From: Strongylocentrotus purpuratus
Lineage: Eukaryota; Echinodermata; Echinoidea; Camarodonta; Strongylocentrotidae
Direction: 5' to 3'
Assembly (NCBI RefSeq): GCF_000002235.5
Contig: NW_022145597.1
Span: forward strand, 31,130,797-31,194,796
Length of the DNA stretch: 64,000 nucleotides
The translations under genes were made by a program, and so were the position numbers. How positions within the stretch are numbered: position 1 is the stretch's first letter; every line of letters begins with the position of its first letter. Below are positions 47,190 to 59,960 of this stretch, piece by piece. The notes under the pieces were generated by a model. That model saw only the letters and a program-made list of their open reading frames with translations. It was not told the origin of the DNA and searched no databases.

Positions 47190-48500
47190 CCCCCCCCCCC
47201 CCCCCCCCCCCATCCATTTGCCATCCTTTTGTTGATGTCATGTTGGATTTAAAAAGATCTTTATAGAAACAAAAAAAAAAAAAAAAATAAATGAGTTCAT
47301 AAATGTTAATAAATTAGTTGATACTGCTTAATTCTGTTCTTTCATTTCTTATTTTGTGAAATATATGTGATGATGCTGGTGATTATGATGATGTAGGCAC
47401 TCTGTAATGATAATGCTGTATGACTGAGGTGAGATGGGGTCTGATGCAGTCTTGTGTAGAATTGAGTATGGTGTTCGACCTTTTGATGTTTGTTTATATC
47501 TGGTATCAGCGAGATAGATTTAACCATCTTTCCTAATGAGAGAAAGTGGAAATGTAACAAGAGAGTGGGCAAGACTAATGTATAAATACAGTTAAAAAAT
47601 GGTTTACAATAAAATGAGGGGGGGGGGATTAAATAAAGAATAAGTCAATGCCAAAATGATGAAAAGCATATAGGTAATTGGGGTGTGGATGGGGGAGGGA
47701 GGTTAATAGAGCCTATGGAAATGTCAATATTGGAAGGGGTCCCTGTATTGAAAATGTTACTGTTGGGGGGGGGGGGGGGCAAATTTCCCAAAATCAGTGA
47801 CGACGAATGCAAAAATTTAAATTTCATTGGGGATGGGGCACAATATGAAGAACATTGAAGTCGAGGTAAGAATGATTCATTATTTGGACACTTAAAATAT
47901 TAATATATCACTTGTTAAGTCGGCTAAATGATCAGTGCAGTTTTTCTGATTTAAAAACTATTTAAGTTAATAAACAAACAAACAAAAAAAAGGGGTAAAA
48001 AATGAATTGAGGTACAACAGTGAGAATGGGGTCATTATTTTTGCCTTTTAACTGAACTGAATTTTTAACAATGTACTTTCCATCCTGGTGACAGTGAAGT
48101 TTGTGGCCCTAACTAAGTCAACCATTTAAAAGTTTATTACCCCCCCCCCCCCCCAACACACACACCTCCACAACTCTGCATGACCTTTGTTCTACATTTA
48201 TCCGGCCCAATTATAGCCTTTAGTCAAGGCACTCGTGCTGTATTTCCCTAAACGCGCCTGAATACATAGACTAATCGCGCGACGACTGTGATCTGTGGGA
48301 CGAGGTGCGTCAGCAGCTCGGCCTTTACTAACCTGAGTGGTTGTTGTAGTTTATTTTCTTTTGTTTTGTATTATATTTCCGCTCCCGAATCAGGAGATAA
48401 TTAGATGCAAAGTATCTTACCCAGAAAACGGCCAAACCGCCCCTTCCAATCCGACGCACCAATCAGAGTAGACGATTCGAGAAAACTTCATGCATATTCA
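47190..48500. other. no gene seen; G/C homopolymers
   Basis: C run at the gap edge (47190-47211), A run (47270-47287), G runs at 47619 and 47765, C run at 48140. The rest is AT-rich spacer. Confidence 0.4.
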
Positions 48501-48508
48501 TTATCAAC

Positions 48509-48900
48509 ATGTATAATCATAAATACATTTTTGAGCGGTTACAGAACGACAAAGGAGATCTCTTATCAAAGAGCCTTGAATATGCGGTCGAAAGGTTGAA
48601 ATTATCATCTTTTAAGGAGTTACAATCAAAAGCTATAAAATCAGCAGTGAAAGGGGAAGATGTATTTGTTAATCTTCCAACGGGTTATGGCAAATCTGCG
48701 ATTTTCAAGCCATTTCACTAGCTGTGCAAGGACTTCTTTGTGCGGACGACCACAGTCGCTGCCAGCACACCATCCCCATCGGCGTCTACTCCCGAAGCTG
48801 CCCAGAGTTCGGGGGCCGGGAGGTACTACTCACACCGCACTGCACTGTCCATTGAAGTTATCGTTTCACCTCTTATTTCTTTAATGAAGGAATGTGAACC
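48509..48900 (+). pseudogene. RecQ-like DNA helicase fragment
   Basis: The frame starting at 48509 gives a short helical region (FKELQSKAIKSAVKGEDVFV), then LPTGYGKS, the RecQ-type motif I (Walker A), and stops at 48719-48721. A second frame at about 48858-48895 gives VIVSPLISLMKE, the RecQ motif Ia region. The stretch between (48722-48855) does not match RecQ well and is GC-rich. No later helicase motifs (DEAH, HRIGR) follow. A decayed 5' piece of a RecQ-like gene or of a mobile copy of one. Confidence 0.6.
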
Positions 48901-48929
48901 AAACTTGTCACACACAATAAAATGATATA

Positions 48930-50614
48930 TTCAGTATAAGAAATAGCTAGGAAAACTCTTGCACAGGAACCATGCAGAATGTACTGCATAGAAGATATCT
49001 ACCCTTTTTTGCACATCTATTACATTATAGACCTAAGCAGAATTACCAGAATTTGATGTCCTTTTCATTATTTTAATTCACTTGCATGCAGCTAGCTCAG
49101 CAGCTAGCCCTGCAAATTCAAAGCTCCATGAACGCATCGTTTTCACACGTACACAGATTCGAGTGTTGTACAATAACAATTCCGACCAGCTGATCGTGCG
49201 AACCACTATGCGTAGGTTAAAATGAAAAACAAGGGAACAAAATTTTACTATAAATCTACTAAAGTAGCAAAATAATAAATACCCTAGTCAATAAGTAGAA
49301 TATTGTTTTTGATAAATTCATATTTTATTCGAAATTGAACTAGATATTATTTTATTTTTTTTAGTACATTTGAATACCGATTCCCCCACAATTTCATGGA
49401 CGAAGCCATTTTAAACACCGCGCGGTTAAAACAATTAGGATTGGCCACGATCATCACTAGCTGCTGTATATGTAAGACCCTCATGCATATGCACATAATG
49501 ATGAGCTCCGCAATTTAGCAAAGGCCAAGCCGCTGAAGCGGCTCGGTCCAGCGATCACTGCTGTAAAGCCACACTGCGTTAGTCTATTTTCAGACCCTGC
49601 TCGGCAGACAAGCAGCGCGCGAGGCCTTGTCCAAAGGCTAGCCCAATTAAGGATTATGTCGATATAGTAACGCATGCGCATTGTCTTTTTTTCATTGCGA
49701 TAATATGCTAATAAGTGGAAAAGAGTCATGAATATTCAAATTTTTAATTTAAATATTTTGCGCGCTACGCGCAGTCCAAAATCCCCATTTCGCTGGTGCA
49801 CTAAAAATTTGTCGTCTTCATAGGCTAATACATGAAAAGTGGAAGCAGTGTGCACTTTTGACCCTCCAAAATCTCCCCATGGCTAGACGGATGCAGAAGC
49901 GGAGTTGAACTAATATACTAAGTATATATCTCTATGGTAGCGTATGAACATGAATAAACATGATTATATGACGTCATGATACGTCATCTGCATTGCTCAA
50001 CTTGCGCTGTGCACTGCACTGCGGTTCAGTAGCTTTGTAGCAGTCCTATGTATTTACTGAAATATGTTTCCTTGTCTAGAAGTTTAGTCATTGTTCTTAA
50101 TCCAGCATTGCACAAGCCTATATATCCAAAAGATAATATGGAACTGTCAATGACTTCATAATTTGAATTTATAGAATTATTGATAGATATGACTATTGAT
50201 ATGTAACCCGTGGCATAGTGGCAGGGGAAACCACTTTTAAATTATTATGCCAGGGTTCAGGTAATGGATTGACTGGCTTTACTCACATAGACCACCACAC
50301 ATTCTCACGTCTTATTTTGAGGTAAGTAGACTTTTAAATAATGGTCGATAGGAAGTATAATTATATTTACTTAATACATGGTCCTTTAAAAAATATATAG
50401 TATAACATTCATCATCATCAACAACAAATCAAACGGCAAAATATCAATCTCATTTTAAATCTACTCACGGTACCGCTACTTAAATCCAGCGAGGGGGTGC
50501 GCGCGAGAGCTCTCTAAAAGTTCAACAACGAACTGGATCCGATTCGAAGTGCGATCGTGGTTGTCGTCCTCTGGATGTCCAGTTGCAACTCCCTAGCTAC
50601 GTCAGTCATGCTTC
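48930..50614. other. intergenic, no gene seen
   Basis: AT-rich with a few GC-richer patches (49500-49640). No element with clear ends was found. Confidence 0.35.
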
Positions 50615-51733
50615 TGGGCCCGTATTCAATAAACTTCTTAGCTTGAAATCTAAGTACTTTTTCTTAAATTTTGGCTAAGAAAAAATCTTAGCCAAAAATC
50701 GTATTCTATAACAGCAATGGGGACTTAAGAAATTTGCCTTAAGATTAAGAAGGATTCTTAGATTTTATCTAAGAAAAAGGACTTAAGTAGCATGTCGTAT
50801 TCTAATACAATCGAGATATCTAAGATAAGTAAGAAATCTACCCTATATTTAAGCATACTACGAGGATGCTTAAATGGGGCTTTGGCACCGGCAGCTCAGT
50901 GATGCTGCAAGCAACCGCTTCGGGTTTCGATCAAATGGAATAAAAACAATGCATGCAGCGCGCGCAGCGCGAGCGCAGGTTATCAGTTGACCTATATAAC
51001 AACGTAAGCTTCGCGTAATACAGCGTCGACGGCGCAGCGCGCAGGAGCGCCATAGGCTCTTTGTACTTGTACTAGTAGTATGTTTGTTTGTACACAACTA
51101 AACGAGTAGTAGCATAAGTATGCATAACACTAAATCATGACATGGCTGTCGTATATATAAAGAAACCGTCTCTTACTTTTATATTAGTCTTTGGCGCTAA
51201 AGTATGGAAACAGGGAATAATGTGCAATCGGCATAATATTAGGTGAGACAAAATTTGTTATAGTATGAGTCTGATAAAGGTTACATTTAGCCATTTGATT
51301 AATTTTAGGCCATCATAACAGTAGACGATGTAAAACAATGAAAGGGTAGCTCCAAATCCAATGCTAGCTAGCGCTGGTCGGCCGGCTGGCGACGGCGCTC
51401 CCTTCATACTCACAGACCTGCGGCTGCGACATAATAAGTAAGCCCGGTTGGGCTCCTCGGAGTTGTTTGACAGAAAAGTATAAAAAAAGCCTACAGTAGA
51501 TGTTAGATCTAGCCTCAGGTGGTCTTGACTAGACTGTTTTAGTGTCAGTTGGTCAATCCCGAAATAATTACGTCATCGGGTCTGAGAATTTGTCTTATCT
51601 TTCGTCTTGGCTAAGACAAACTGCTTTACGTGTTTAGAATACGGCTAAGGCAACTTTCTTAACCTAGACAAATTCTTAGACATTTTCTTAGACTTAAGAA
51701 AAATGTCTTAGAAGTTTATTGAATACGGGCCCA
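50615..51733. mobile_element. non-autonomous DNA transposon with gggcccgtattcaat ends
   Basis: Left end tgggcccgtattcaataaac, right end its inverse (51714-51733). Subterminal words aagaaat, cttagattt and aagtcc pair loosely over about 150-200 bp (50640-50830 and 51585-51720). The centre (50850-51580) is GC-richer, with a gcgcgcagcgcgagcgc patch at 50957-50974, and has no transposase. Confidence 0.7.
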
Positions 51734-52215
51734 GCAGATGATTAGGCAATCACCACGAACACCGTCACTGCAACTTGTTGAATCAATGAAGTTCTGTCAT
51801 TGACTTATGAAGTTTCGTTCAGCATTCTGTGGCCGTCAACACCCCTTTATATCGACTAGCGAAGAACGATGCTTTGTAGTTGTATTCTGATTTAGAGTCT
51901 TAGTGTTGCTCAGTAATCACAATGTTCCCATTCTGATTCCGCTTCGGAATCTGAGTTCTTAGTTCTGGGCTCTGTCTCTATTCTCGGTATTGATTCTCAA
52001 TCTGACTGATATAGTTCTTCTCAATTCTTCTAAAAGTCTGAGTTCTACATTTCGATTCTCAACCCGACTCTAACAATTATTCTTGTCAACTCTTCTCCGT
52101 CGATTATTCTTCGCCGATCATTCTTCTGAGGAGCTCTCCTCCTTACACGCACTTATACCACATTTACAATACATGGACCAGTGTAGGACTTTCCTAAAAT
52201 GTTATTGGACAACAG

Positions 52216-55200
52216 CAGTGGCGTACCTGGGGTACTCCGTCAGGGGGGGGGGGGGGCAAGCGACCGAAACAAACAAAAAAGGCGATGCTAATTTTCACTT
52301 CTGGCGAGCGAGCGAGCAAAAAAAAATCTTTAAGTAACGTTTGGTATATAAACTGGTATTGTTGCAAGTTGGGGGTGGGAACATTCACTTGTTAGCGACG
52401 TTAATTTCATTTATTTGCAAACGAGTGTAGCGAGCAAGAAAAAAAATCACTTCTTTTTTAATAATTGCCACTTAAACTTGGTTCAATTGTCCCATGCAGT
52501 GCGCGGGAACAATATTGTGTTTAGGGTGATTTTATACCCATTTTAGCTAGCGAGCGAAAATACATCTTTCTCTCAATGAATTGCTATATAAAATTTGTTT
52601 CATTGTTGAAGGTAGGGGGCGGGCACAATCATGTTTAAGGCAATGTCAATCCCATTTTGGCGGGCAGGCAACCCCCTACATTTCTCTTTTTAATGATATT
52701 GTAGCAGGTTAGTGGTGGGCACATAATTCCACGAGCTAGCGAGCGTAGCGAGCGAAAAAAAAAATCACTTCTCTTTTATAGGGAAAATATGGTACATAAA
52801 ACTTGGGTTCATTGTTCCATGTCAGGGACGTGATTATTAAAAGCGGTGTTATTTCTATTTTGGCGAGCGAGCAAAATTTTTGTAATGATAATTGGTTCAT
52901 AAATTTCAGATTTTTTTGTGGTTTTTTTGTTTTGTTTTGCAGGGCAGGGCTTACACAACCATGTCTAAGGTGATGTTAATTCCGTTTTGGCGAGCACGAG
53001 CACACCAAAACTTCTTTGAATAACGTTTGGTACATAATTATTAACTGGTTGTTGCAGGTTGGGGCGGACACGTTAGCGGTGGCAACTCCATTTTGGCGAG
53101 CGAGCATAGCGAGCAAGCAAAACAAAAAAATTCTCTTTTAATAGAAATTAATAAATAAACTTGTTTTTATTGGGGCAGGTCAGGATGGACGCAATCGCGT
53201 TAACGCGATTCAATTCCTTTTTGGCGAGAGGGCGAAAAAACTCTTCCATTTTTAATGATATTGTTGCAGGTCAAGGGTGGGCACAATTGTTTCCAAAGCA
53301 ATGTCTATTCATTTTATTTGCGAGCGAGCTAGAAAAATGAATTAGTCTCTTTTAGCAACATTTACCTATACAGTGCGTCCCAGAAAAAAACGAAACCGAG
53401 AAGTATCGATGTTCTATCATAACTTAATCACAACTATAATTAATGAATGATACATATTTGGAAAGCTTAGAGTCTCCTCTTTCATGTGATGCTACTCAGA
53501 TGATGCATATTTCACGCATGAGTGATTAAAAGCAATTTGAAGGAAGGAAACCAACATATTGCTCCGATTGTCTCATTTTCGCTCGCGTGAACATTGCCAG
53601 CACAAACCACTGACCTCTACCTCCTACACGGATCATCGCACATTCCCATTCACTATACGTTACGTACTAAAAGGCTGTATTGTCTGACCGTTCATGAATA
53701 TTCATGTTTTTGCTAAACTCGGCAAAATGTTTGCTTTTACTAAATGGAAAAATTACGGTGGGGGGTTGGATGAAATGGACCAAACGAAATAGGCAGAAGT
53801 GATCTATGATAATTCATGCTTTTTATGTTTCGTGTGCTCGACCTATAATCTTCAAATCGCTTGGTAAACTGAGTCCAAAGTTAGACTTGTTTCACATGTG
53901 TTTTATAGGCAATGACGAGCTTGCAACCTATTTTGAAAAATTACGGTGGGTGAACTTTCAAAAGTCAATTAGACATGAGGGCTCCAATGAAAGAGCTAGT
54001 GATAACGTACGTCGGGGTGGATGTGCTTTTCGTTTAAACAAAAAATGAATTTTTAACGATTTTTTAAAAAAAACGTCCATAGGCTAACATGTTAGGCTGC
54101 TGAATCTGACCATGCTCTGACGATAGGGGGCGTTGTGAAATGAGACTAAACGGAGCCATATGAAAGACATTTGGCGGGCGGTATCTAGATTTCGAGAAAA
54201 AATTCACATTTCTAGAAAGTTGAGTTTCTGCCCTTTTATATGACACCTCAATCATGAAAAATGAGCGAGGAATGACAAAGTTCTGTTTATTTAAAGTAGT
54301 GCTTGCATTTCCATAATTTTATTAAACGAATTCGTTTTCACTGGCTGCCTGCCGTATCAATAAACGAAATTAACAAAAGACTTAACTCCGTTTCATTGAC
54401 AATCAGCCGTAGACGAGAGTCTTCATGCATGGCTGATTGTCAACGAAACGGAGTTAAGTCTTTTGTCAAATCTGCTTTTTGCTACGGCAAGCACCCAGTG
54501 AAAACGAATTCGTTTGTTAAAATTATGAACATGTAAGGGCTACTTTAAACAAACAGAACTTTGTTATTCCTCGCTCATTTTTCCTGATTGAGGTGTCATA
54601 TGAAAGGGCAGAAACTCAACTTTCTAGAAATGTGAATTTTTCTTCGAAATTCAGATACCGCCTGCCAAATGTCTTTTTGGTTTCCTTCCTTCAAATTGCT
54701 TTTAATCACTCATGCGTGAAATATGCATCATCGGAGTAGCATCAACTGAAAGAGGAGACTCTAAGCTTTCTAAATATGTATCATTCATTCATTATGGTTG
54801 TGATTAAGTTATGATAAAACATCGATACTTCTCGGTTTCGCTTTTTCTGGGACGCACTGTATTGTGTGTTATTGTTGCCATGGTTGCAGGTCGGGGCAGG
54901 CACAATTGTATTCTAGGCAATACTAATCCTTTTCTTTTTTCAGGGGGACGAGCAAGTGAAAACATTTAATACAAAATAGGCTAGCAAGCAGTTCGCGCCA
55001 GCGAAGAGTTTCGAATTTGTTATATCACTTATATTTTCCTATTTTCATTTGTTTTAATTTTTCAGGGCCGTATGCGGAATATTTTTCTGGTGGGGGAGGG
55101 GGAAAGATGCGTTAAAAGTTTTCGAAGAATCTCAAAAGCAAAAGGAGTGAAGGGAGTTCGAGCGACCGAACTGGTCAAGAGGGTACTTTTGCATTTTCAA

Positions 55201-55566
55201 AAGTAGAATTGAAGGATTTGGTATAGGCCTACACTACATTTTCAGGAAAAAAACTGTACGTTTTCAAAATATCTGGGGTCAACTGCCCCCCCCCCCCTGG
55301 TGCGTACGACCATGGTCTTTTTTTTAAAATTTCCCCATTTTTATTCGTTTCCTTTTCTTTTCCCTTTTTCTTTCTTTTCTCTTCTTCTTCCTTTTTTCTT
55401 TCCTTTTTTTCCTTTTTTCTCTTTCTTTCCTTTTTTCTTCCCTTTTCCTTTTTTCTTTTTCTTTCCTTTCCTTTCTTTTCTTTTCTTTCCCCTTTTTCTT
55501 TTTTCCCCCTGGAGCCCGTCAGGGGGGGGGGCACTCTGCCCCCTGCCCCCCATAGGTACGCCAGTG
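52216..55566. mobile_element. hAT-like 3.35-kb element with internal degenerate repeats
   Basis: Termini: cagtggcgtacctggg at left; aggtacgccagtg at right, the inverse but for one base. Flanks gacaacag (52208-52215) and ggcaacag (55567-55574) agree at seven of eight bases, a hAT-type target duplication. Inside, a degenerate unit of roughly 100-120 bp recurs about nine times: tttggcgagcgagc, an A run, ttggtacataaa(c/a)tt, attgttgcaggt, ggggcgggcacaat. A pyrimidine run lies near the right end (55314-55505). No transposase is visible. The mariner-like element 53371-54859 is inserted in it. Confidence 0.7.
53371..54859. mobile_element. mariner-like foldback element nested in hAT-like element
   Basis: Ends cagtgcgtcccagaaaaaa and ttttctgggacgcactg, with TA on both outer sides (53369-53370, 54860-54861), as in Tc1/mariner. 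The terminal arms (53371-53555 and about 54677-54859) are about 185 bp and well matched. A second palindrome fills about 54155-54680, with arms of some 250 bp around a centre near 54415 (aatcagcc and ggctgatt, cggagttaagtctttt). About 600 bp of unique DNA (53556-54150) interrupts the left side only. No transposase found. Confidence 0.8.
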
Positions 55567-55574
55567 GGCAACAG

Positions 55575-57410
55575 TTTGAGAAAGTGGGAAGGGTCATACA
55601 ATATTAAATTCCCATTGGTCAACAGGTCCACTTCCTTTCATGTTACCCCCGAACTTGAATTCAGGGAAATCCTACCAGTCCTACAGTATAGCCCGAAACA
55701 TGACTCATAACTTTGATGGATTAGGCCATTTGACCAGTCTGTATTCCTGGCCGAAACCAAAACAATAATAAAATGGTCAAGGGTGTATTCCTCTTTTGTT
55801 ATGTACATAACAAAAGAGGAATACAGCCATATAATGATACTGAGAATCATGACGCCTACTACTTTGAAAACATTGAGAATGGCTGTGTAGAAAGACATAT
55901 TGCCCCCAGGGGTAACATAAACTCACCCTTGACCATACGAAATTTGAAAGGAAATGGACATGAGAAAAGCACCTAACTAGGAATAACAAGCACTACGTGC
56001 AAAACGAATGCGATTTTCTGACGAAGATAAGAAGAATATTTATGGGGCAGAATGTGAACGAAAACAAGGCAATGACGAAGGTCGTCATTGCAATAACATG
56101 CAGCCTTTTCACACACAGCTAAAATTCATCGTATCTAGAGATGATTAGTATAAACGTGTTTAACTCAACAGTTTTAAACATGTTTATAGAAAATTTTCCC
56201 TGTGTGAACATCGTTTATACGATGTTGGGATAGATAATAATTTTACCCCCCCCCCCCACCCTGAAAATGATCTCCCCCTAAAAATTACCCAACTTATTAT
56301 CGGGGTTGACTTCCCCTTTAATGAACAGGGGGTATTGTTCTTGGTTGTCCCGGGGGGGGGGGGGGGTCAATGTCCTATATAGGGGTTAAGTTTCAGAGAT
56401 GGGGGTAATCGTCATCGGGGGTAATTTTCTGGGCGTAGTTTGAGTCGTCGAGGGGTAATTGTCATTTGGGTAATTATCCTTGGGAGTAGTTTTCTGGGGT
56501 GTAATTGTCCTTATTATGATAGGCGAATAAGGTGGGAGGCCGGGATTGAAGCCCCCCCCCCCCCTCCCCCGAAGAATGTTGCAATGATGTTTGGCCGTTC
56601 GTTCGAGCAACCGACAATTTCGGGTAACGATGTGGTCTATTGATTTGTAATTTAATGTAGGCCTACTAGTCATGAAGTTAAATTTTGTGACAAAATTAGA
56701 TATGATTGATATTAAGAAATGCTTGAAGTTCGGTTCTCCGACAGTGATCCCAATGACAAAAAATAGGTCCGGCTTTTAAAAAGTTGCCAGGGTTGGTATA
56801 GATTTGCAAAAAGTTTGTATTCATGTTGTGTGGCCTTTTAATCCAGCGTCGTGGCTTTGTAGCGAAAAGAGTGCTTGTTTATAATACGATACAGGATGTT
56901 TCTTCGATTACACCCCTCCTTTTCCCCATTTTTCTTTTAGTCTCCCTCTTCAATTTTATATCCTTCTTTCTTAATACTTCTATGCTTTAGGCTATAATTA
57001 TTTTTCAATTTTTTTTCAATTGTTTGTGTGTTATCTAATTTTACCAACATGACCAGCATGAATCATGACATTTTCGCTGCCATAAATTTCCCTCAGTTGA
57101 CTGTGAATAAAATAAATATAGGGGTAGAAACTAAAATCCCAGTCTGTTGTTTCATGTGAAATAAACCTATATGAATGGCTATCGAAAGAGTAGTATAAAT
57201 AATACATTAAGGGCATACGCCTGTCAGGCCTTTCAAATTGCTAAGGTGATTCTTACGTTGTTAGTTTTGCGAAAGTTTTATGGCGAATAAAAGGTGAACA
57301 TTTTTCATCTCTATCCATAACATAAATATCTCTCGGCAATAAAATGAATGAATATTGAATAAATAAATAGATGAATGGATGAATAATTAACATGTAGCAT
57401 TATGTAGAAA
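55575..57410. other. intergenic with small palindromes and a ggggtaatt repeat
   Basis: A palindrome lies at about 55774-55830 (aagggtgtattcctctttt... inverse). At 56375-56520 a degenerate 20-bp unit (ggggtaattgtcattggg) recurs about six times. G or C runs occur at 56248, 56352 and 56553. No gene recognised. Confidence 0.45.
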
Positions 57411-57415
57411 ATGTG

Positions 57416-57611
57416 GGGGGGGGGGGGGGGTGGGGGCAGTGGCGGATCCCGGGGGGCCCGGCCCCCCCCCCCTTGAGAAAAAAATCATGTAAAATCACGT
57501 GATTTTTACCTTTTTGGGGGGTTGGGCCCCCCCCCCCCCCTGGCGCTCAAGGGGGGGGGGGGGGTGCAAATTGAAATTTTTTTGAGGATCAAAAAAAAAA
57601 ATGTGCTCACT

Positions 57612-57659
<48 letters not shown>

Positions 57660-57660
57660 A
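57416..57660. repeat. G/C homopolymer cluster with a 47-base C run
   Basis: G run (57416-57430), a hAT-like start cagtggcggatccc at 57437, C run (57463-57473), C run (57526-57540), G run (57550-57563) and a C run of 47 bases (57613-57659). An inverse pair, ggccc...ttgag and ctcaaggg, lies inside. Only one transposon end was found. Confidence 0.85.
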
Positions 57661-59749
57661 TGGAAGTGAATCGACGACTTCGTTTTCAAGATCATTTCGG
57701 AAAGTTTTATCTTTCAAGTTGAACTATTATTATTGAATGCATAAAATACTGCATAATTTAGAACAACTAGAAAACAAAAAACACAACAACTTGAAGTCTT
57801 GAACAAATAATCAAACAGGAAACCACATTTGCCATTTGCGTCACATAGGCCTACCCTAAAATTGTAATGATGATGATTAAGACGATGTCGGCGATGATGA
57901 TAATTCCTATGACGAAAATGCTATGCTTTTCCAACCAATATCCTATAAATATACGCTAATTTATTTTTTAATCAAGATTTGAGAGATGTCGAGAATAATT
58001 TGCAGTTTAAAAAAAAAATTAAAAAAATGAAGTGCCATTACTCTCTTTCCAAAGTGTTTACTTTAATAGTGGTAGTTTTTTTTTGACAAAATGTTGTTAT
58101 TGTGGATTTTTTTCTTCTTCCCCTCTCCCGATTAGCGATAGAACACTGAAGATTTGACTGAACACATTATTAAAACATCATAGACAAGTCGCAGGATTTT
58201 CCAAAGGCAGTAAAAAATTGTTTTTCCAGATCAGAAACTGATAAATAACAGTGCACTTGCATTAGGCCTACAGAGGCAAGGGAAGAAATAAAGAAAGAAA
58301 TATCAATTATCAAAATAACATGTAGATCGAATTCTACTGGGAAGCAATTTGATTTGGCCTAACGTGTACCCGAGATGTTTCCTTTTTCTATACTTTTGAT
58401 GCGCGCCCACCATCGGGCGGAATTAGGGCGGGTCTAGGCGGAATTAGGCAAGGAAAATGCCTCACGCAGACGGCGCGCTACGGACAATCGCTTATGATTT
58501 CGGGCGTAAGAATGGCATAGCTAGATTTGCTAGAATTTCGGCAACAAATTGGTATACATTAGCGCCTGTATAATTCATTTTCAGAGAAGTTATCTGAGAA
58601 AAACTGCCCATCGGGCGGAAACCGGGCAGGGTACGGTACCACTTCTTCCTCCCAACAATTTGAGCGCGAACTTGATTTCAGCAGACGGTCAAACAATTTT
58701 TTTGAGATTCGAGCTACCTTGGATACCCTTTCGATGAAAGCCCTTGGATACGGGGGCTCGTTTGCATGGGACATTTTATTTCTTTCTGGAACGTGTGCTG
58801 TGTGCTGACTTATGTGCATTGCATGCCAAGTACGTTCTACTCTAACTGCGCCGGTGCGCTAAGAGCGGCCTGCCAAAAGCAGGCAATCAGAATTCGCTTG
58901 CATGCTAACAGACCCGAGTTGGAAGCCTTCTTAGCTTCAAGTCGTTTCATTTGCGAAACGATCATTATTTGCAAAGAGTGGCAAGTTAAGTTGTCCGCGT
59001 GATTTATCTTCTCTTGACGAGCTTCAATGAAGTTGCCGGTATGTATATGCCCTAAATAATAACAGAAAGAGTGAAAATTACTGGTTTAAAATGGTAAAAC
59101 AAATGTACAAAGAATAAATCTAGCTCGTTACTGATAGATCTACTAGTTTATAGAGGTTTACTTCTCATTCCAGTCCCATTAACGTCATTTCGTGTCAAGT
59201 GTTTTTTTTTTTTTTTTATAGCTGAGACTGTGACTGTGAGAGTGAGACGAGTGAGTCTGAAATTTGAGTGAACAAGTCATGAGACTCGTGTCCCGCAGAG
59301 TTAACACCATTAGGACCTGTGAGTGCCAGTACTACTAGGCCTAGTCTAGGCCTAGTCTAGATCTAGGTCTAGGCCTAGACTCTAGTAATTATTGAAGTAG
59401 GGTCTAGTCTAGGTCTAGACCGAATTTTCCGTCTCTTTCGTTCGTTAGCCTCTTATTGCCTGGGGTAGGGTCGGCTCTCTCTTTAGAGACGGAAACCGTC
59501 TATACACATTCCCTTGATAACGCCACGGCCATTTCAGGTCGTAGCGTTTTGCCCCCAAAATCCCCCAAAATGTCATTTTACCTCATGCATTGATTAGAGA
59601 AATAGAGTCTATTTAAAAATTAGATCTAGGAGAAGGTTATACTACATCGGTTCCACTTACCAACTTGACTGAAATAATCCGTTTAATGGTCCCTTTTAAG
59701 GAAATTATGGGTCAAAATCGACATCCATGTTGAAATCTTGCAAGCCGTG
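57661..59749. other. intergenic, no gene seen
   Basis: AT-rich, with GC-richer patches at 58390-58470 and 58840-58930. The word cctagtctaggcctag and variants recur at 59336-59415 (a short tandem of ctagtctagg / ctaggcctag). No protein recognised. Confidence 0.4.
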
Positions 59750-59960
59750 TTAAACTCTCGCTGCGCACGGAGTCATCTAAATCAATCTCATCCCTTTTAG
59801 TCTACGCCGAAGGCAAAACGATTATGAAGGAAAAACTGTGAAAACGCCATTACGAACGTGTTAGATGGCGCACAGTTTTTCCTTCATAATCGTTTTGCCT
59901 TCGGCGTAGACTAGAAGGAATGAGATTGATTTAGATGACCCGTGCGCAGCGAGAGTTTAA
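59750..59960. mobile_element. TTAA-flanked palindromic MITE
   Basis: Borders TTAA-actctcgctgcg and cgcagcgagagt-TTAA. Arms of about 90 bp pair almost perfectly (acgccgaaggcaaaacgatt and its inverse). Same insertion signature as 18351-18746, 27579-28025 and 38740-39112. Confidence 0.8.

Noticed and set aside
45955-47241. Long minus-strand frames of up to 428 codons
   Set aside because: Half of their length is the 500-N gap and the rest is GA-rich repeat.
55229-55631. Lys/Glu-rich and Phe/Pro-rich open frames
   Set aside because: They lie in the pyrimidine-rich run inside the hAT-like element and show no protein family.
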